Shown piece by piece: positions 26,408 through 29,721 of a stretch of 29,721 bases of DNA. A program made the translations under genes and the position numbers. Positions within the stretch are counted from its first letter, which is position 1; every line of letters starts with the position of its first letter. The stretch is from NCBI RefSeq assembly GCF_001949145.1, contig NW_019091416.1:857728-887448 (forward strand). Reading direction: 5' to 3'. The notes under the pieces were generated by a model. That model made no database searches, had not been told where the DNA came from, and saw only the letters and a program-made list of their open reading frames with translations. This DNA comes from Acanthaster planci (lineage: Eukaryota; Echinodermata; Asteroidea; Valvatida; Acanthasteridae).

Positions 26408-28479
26408 CTGGGGCAAATGAAACAAAAAAATACAATTTGATAAATGGAACAGTTCAATTAAAACGAGAACTAGAAATTACTACAAGTGAATTTTTTTATT
26501 TCTAATGATAAAGAATTGACAACATTCTAAGATGGCTGCCTACTTTGGCTCTGACCTATGTTTTTGACATTGAATTTTATAGACCAATGTTAACTTCCTG
26601 AATTTTTTTTTTTTGAACTAAAAATTATTTTCATGTTGCAATGTATATATCAAATTACATAAGGTCCATAAATGAAAGAATTTTGACTACTAGAGTGAAA
26701 ATTCCACAAAACATTGGTTACTGAAAAGTTTATTAAGAAAGCGGCCCTCTGAGTGGTCGAGATGATCCATTTGGGGAGTAAGAGTATGAAAAAAACAGCC
26801 AAAGCTCTAACGTAAATGTTTGCCAATTCCTTTTTTGGATGAATTTTGCTGATTGGATAGTACCTTATTTGCATGAGTAAAAGACAGAGTTGAATTGGTT
26901 TAACATTACGGGGAGGGGGTAGGTCTGTTAGACAGAACGGCCCCATGTTTGTGCCTATCAACATGATGGTCTCTTTGCGTTGATGAAAACAAGGCAATTT
27001 ACTCATCCAGATGCAACCCACATCGGGCCATGGCAATCAAGAGACATTGCCAGAGTAACGCTCTTTTTCAGGGCTGATCTAACAGTAACACGTCTAAATT
27101 CGTAATAAAAGTAACTAAAAACAGGGGCTCCTCAAATTCACAATCCTTCAAATGTTTGAAAAGGCAATTCGTAAAGTTCAAGTTACTCAGACTAAAGAAA
27201 TGCTGTGCACACAGGACACCAGCATGCCCAATGGAGGCTGAAGTTGGTCATCTGGTAAAATTTAATCTAGTGCTGCATTTGAAGTCCCAGCTGAGCTTCC
27301 ATGTATTTTGGCCTCTTTTGCATTTTGATGGATACTGCACCAACACCCCTTGAATTCAGGGGTCACACAGGCAGGATTGGTTGTGCGCATGGTTCTGTAA
27401 AACAGTTACTTATTTTGCTGCTCATTGTTTCGGGTGATATTGAACTCACTTCCGCTGTTTGAAGTGTGTGTCAAAATGGTCAAGCAAGTTGAGGGCAGTT
27501 TGAAAACTATTTTTGTCCGGGATTGCCTGCCTCAGGGCAAGCCTTCATTAAATAACTGCAGTTCACATTCATTGACTATGTTGACATTTGCTTGTCAAGT
27601 TTTTATGTCAGTGCTGATAATCATATGCCATATGCCTACAGTACAGTATGCAGTAGTCACGCATGTGCCTGACCGGAAATTTGCACCCGGAATTCGGAGA
27701 ATCAAGTGCTTGTGCTGACTCTCTTACCATGCTGCATGCATCGCGTGTACATGTACGAAGTAACGTCGATCCCATCCTTCATTCCGAACATGAAAGAAAA
27801 TAATCATCAACTGCTTCCTGTCACTGAATGATAATTTACAGTGATGCCTACAGACACAGGCTAACTGTACATGTACATACTAACTGATTCCAAAACGGGC
27901 GCCGCGTGGCGCCTTTAACCAGTAATAGCGCCCTCCATAGTTCTCAAGTATAATGATTGTCACTGTTAAAATCGATAAACGACTGATTGATTGATCGATA
28001 GATTATGATCACACAGTTTTGATGTAAAGTGGTTATTTAACAGGGAATTGGTCATTGTTATCCATAGGCTATCATGCCTAACGTTGCAGCTTCTCTTCAC
28101 ATTTATAAAAAACGTCATCTGGGGAGTTCAGTTCCACCATGATAAGGTTGCACTACACCAAATATGCGCCCATAGAAAACAGTGCAAAACCGGACCGAAA
28201 TAGCGCCGCTTGTTGAGTCTGGTGAAGAGGTTGGCCTCCATTAAATTTCTTTCACTGAAAATTCAAGAGTATGGCCAGAAGATCACTTTTCTTTTCGTTT
28301 CGCCTTTCCCAGAAGATATCCCCCCCCCAAATTTGGGGTTTTTTGTGAAAGTAGTATGTTGTTAGTGAAAGTACGTATAGGCCTACGTGAGCCTGAGTTT
28401 TTGATACTCGATGACCGAAAAGTAAAATAGCAAATGTACATATATCTCTGCTTTTCGCATGCGCACTTGCCTTCCTCGT
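26408..28479. other. 5' flank or 5' noncoding intron of the transporter gene
   Basis: No open frame with a recognisable product. At its left edge is a pyrimidine-rich tract ending in CAG (26410-26408) that looks like a splice acceptor for exon 1, so this stretch may be an intron after a noncoding first exon. GGCGCC-type GC-rich palindromes occur near 27898-27912, and a perfect 14-base palindrome CCCCAAATTTGGGG at 28325-28338. I cannot place a promoter. Confidence 0.6.
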
Positions 28480-29721
28480 TTAATGAAATGCTGCAAGTTG
28501 GAGCTCCGCTTTCTTGAAAAAGTGATCCACATGGGTGATAGACTTGTGGCGTTCCATGGGGAACATATTTCTCATTTTGCCTAGCTTTGCTTGCACACTA
28601 CTCACAACTTTGTCTACCTGATCGGTCCATTTCAGCTCATCATCGATAATCACACCTAGACATTTGGTCCTCTGAACTCTCAAGTTCACAACAATATCAT
28701 TCACCTCCACTCTTTAATTTAAGTTTTTCCTCTCCCCCAATGACCATCACGTTGGTTTTATCACAATTTAATTTAAAACAAGGTGATTTAAGTTTAACCC
28801 AGCAGAAATCTGTGTCAATGCAATTGATGCTTTCTGCATTCGGATGAAATGCGGGTGCTGAACTCGAAACCTTCGGCTGTTTATTATCAGGGAAAATGCA
28901 TTCGAATCTGGAAAAGGTTTGGTCTGTCAAATTTCATTCGGATTTCGAAAACATGTTAGGTCTGAAAAATTTCATTCAAATCTTCAAAACATATTAGGTC
29001 CAAAAACTTTATTCGTATCTTAAAAACATGTCAGGTCTGCAGCATTTTATTCGAATCTTAAAAGCATGTTGGGTCAAAAAATTTCATCTGAATCTTCAAA
29101 ACATGTTAAGTCTAAAAAAATTTACTCAGATCTTAAAAACATATTAGGTCCAAAAAATTTGATTCGAATTTTAAAAACATGTCAGGTCTACAAAATTTTA
29201 TTCGAATCTTAAAAATATGTTAGGTCTGTAAAATTTCATCCAAAAAAGATATATCAGGTATTCATTCAGTTTTGGAAAATGAATTCAAAAATTCAAAGTA
29301 CGGTCTGCTTTAAAAAAAATTTCATTTCTCGGAAAACGTGTTCCGATTTTTTGACTCTAGTTCTGCTTTGTAGGAGGAGGGCATAGAGTTCATATAAATA
29401 CAAAACAACAGAGGTACGGGTCCAAGAATGAAGCCCTGTGCATGCCCCACAGTACAGTCTAAGAAACGACACTGGGGGTTTAGAGTACGCTATATTTAAA
29501 TACCCTCTTTGTGTGCGGCCTGAGAAGTAACCAGAAAACCACTGCAGAGCACCTGCTACCTGCATGCTGAACAGCCAAGCGACCCTAAGGCTTAATGTGG
29601 CCAGAAGAATTTCGTGGTTAACTGTATTAAACGCCTTTTTAATTAAGGTGTATAAAAAAGTTACTTGTTTTGAATGATTTTGATGAAACCATTTCAGTTG
29701 TAGGTGATCCACTGATAATAT
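28480..29721 (-). mobile_element. Degenerate non-LTR retrotransposon (CR1/L2-like LINE), reverse-transcriptase region
   Basis: Minus-strand frames carry reverse-transcriptase pieces in order: LIKKAFNTVNHEILLATL (about 29643-29590; LINE form DLxKAFDTVxHxILL), WFSGYFSGRTQR, then in another frame QGFILGPVPLLFCIYMNSMP (29436-29377; LINE QGSxLGPLLFxxYxND), then CFKLNCDKTNVMVIG (about 28780-28735; LxLNxxKTxxMxxG), then CLGVIIDDELKWTDQVDKVV (about 28660-28600; the YLGVxxDxxLxW motif). At least one frameshift separates the blocks, the catalytic Y/F-ADD block is not visible, and a minisatellite lies where it should be. A dead copy, open at the right edge. The family is judged from motif wording only. 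Confidence 0.8.
28920..29241. repeat. 38-bp minisatellite, 8.5 copies, inside the LINE
   Basis: Units start at 28920, 28958, 28996, 29033, 29071, 29108, 29146, 29184 and 29222 (last one partial). Each begins AGGTCTG or AGGTCCA-like and ends ACATGTT, ACATGTC or ACATATT; consensus includes ATTTCATTCGAATCTTAAAA. Units four apart share variants (ends CATATT at units 2 and 6, CATGTC at units 3 and 7), giving a 150-151-base higher-order period. It occupies the place where the LINE active-site block would be expected. Confidence 0.9.

Noticed and set aside
28325-28338. Perfect palindrome CCCCAAATTTGGGG
   Set aside because: Short and partly produced by adjoining C and G/T homopolymers; not enough to name a function.

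Overview
The window is eukaryotic genomic DNA. It holds most of one large, intron-rich gene that runs right to left on the minus strand. I could chain 26 coding exons (4,380 coding bases, 1,460 codons) with conserved GT/AG boundaries and matching intron phases from the start codon at 26352 to the left edge. They encode a full-size ABC transporter of subfamily A, closest by remembered sequence patterns to the ABCA5 group. The model includes TM1, a short first luminal domain, TM2-6, a complete first nucleotide-binding domain (NBD1), TM7, the second luminal domain, TM8-12, an acidic linker, and the first part of NBD2 (Walker A and Q-loop). The NBD2 signature, Walker B and C-terminus lie beyond base 1. 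Human ABCA5 is a late-endosomal/lysosomal membrane protein linked to cholesterol and lipid handling; that role for this copy is inference from family.

The organism is probably a marine invertebrate deuterostome (echinoderm, hemichordate or lancelet). Grounds: short exons in 0.1-2.7 kb introns, about 40% GC, many TACATGTA and AGGCCTAC motifs, tRNA-derived SINE and foldback/MITE debris, and a CR1-like LINE. This is an impression, not a database result. There is no sign of a bacterial operon, a CRISPR array or a second protein-coding gene.

Layout, from right (5' of the gene) to left (3'): 28.48-29.72 kb is a broken LINE reverse-transcriptase region split by a 38-bp minisatellite that shows a four-unit higher-order period. 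26.41-28.48 kb is noncoding 5' flank or a 5' noncoding intron, since a good splice acceptor lies 55 bases upstream of the start codon. 17.60-26.35 kb holds exons 1-7 (first membrane half), with a 0.72-kb foldback element flanked by a 10-bp direct repeat in intron 4. 15.73-17.60 kb is an intron with a 780-base assembly gap; exon phases show no exon is lost there. 12.44-15.73 kb holds exons 8-15 (NBD1 and its tail). 3.78-11.74 kb holds exons 16-24 (second membrane half and linker), with several small inverted-repeat elements in introns. 0-1.12 kb holds exons 25-26 (start of NBD2), with a tRNA-derived SINE between them.

All plus-strand open frames over exons are antisense shadows. The unexplained content is the repeat layer in the introns, where most findings lie.
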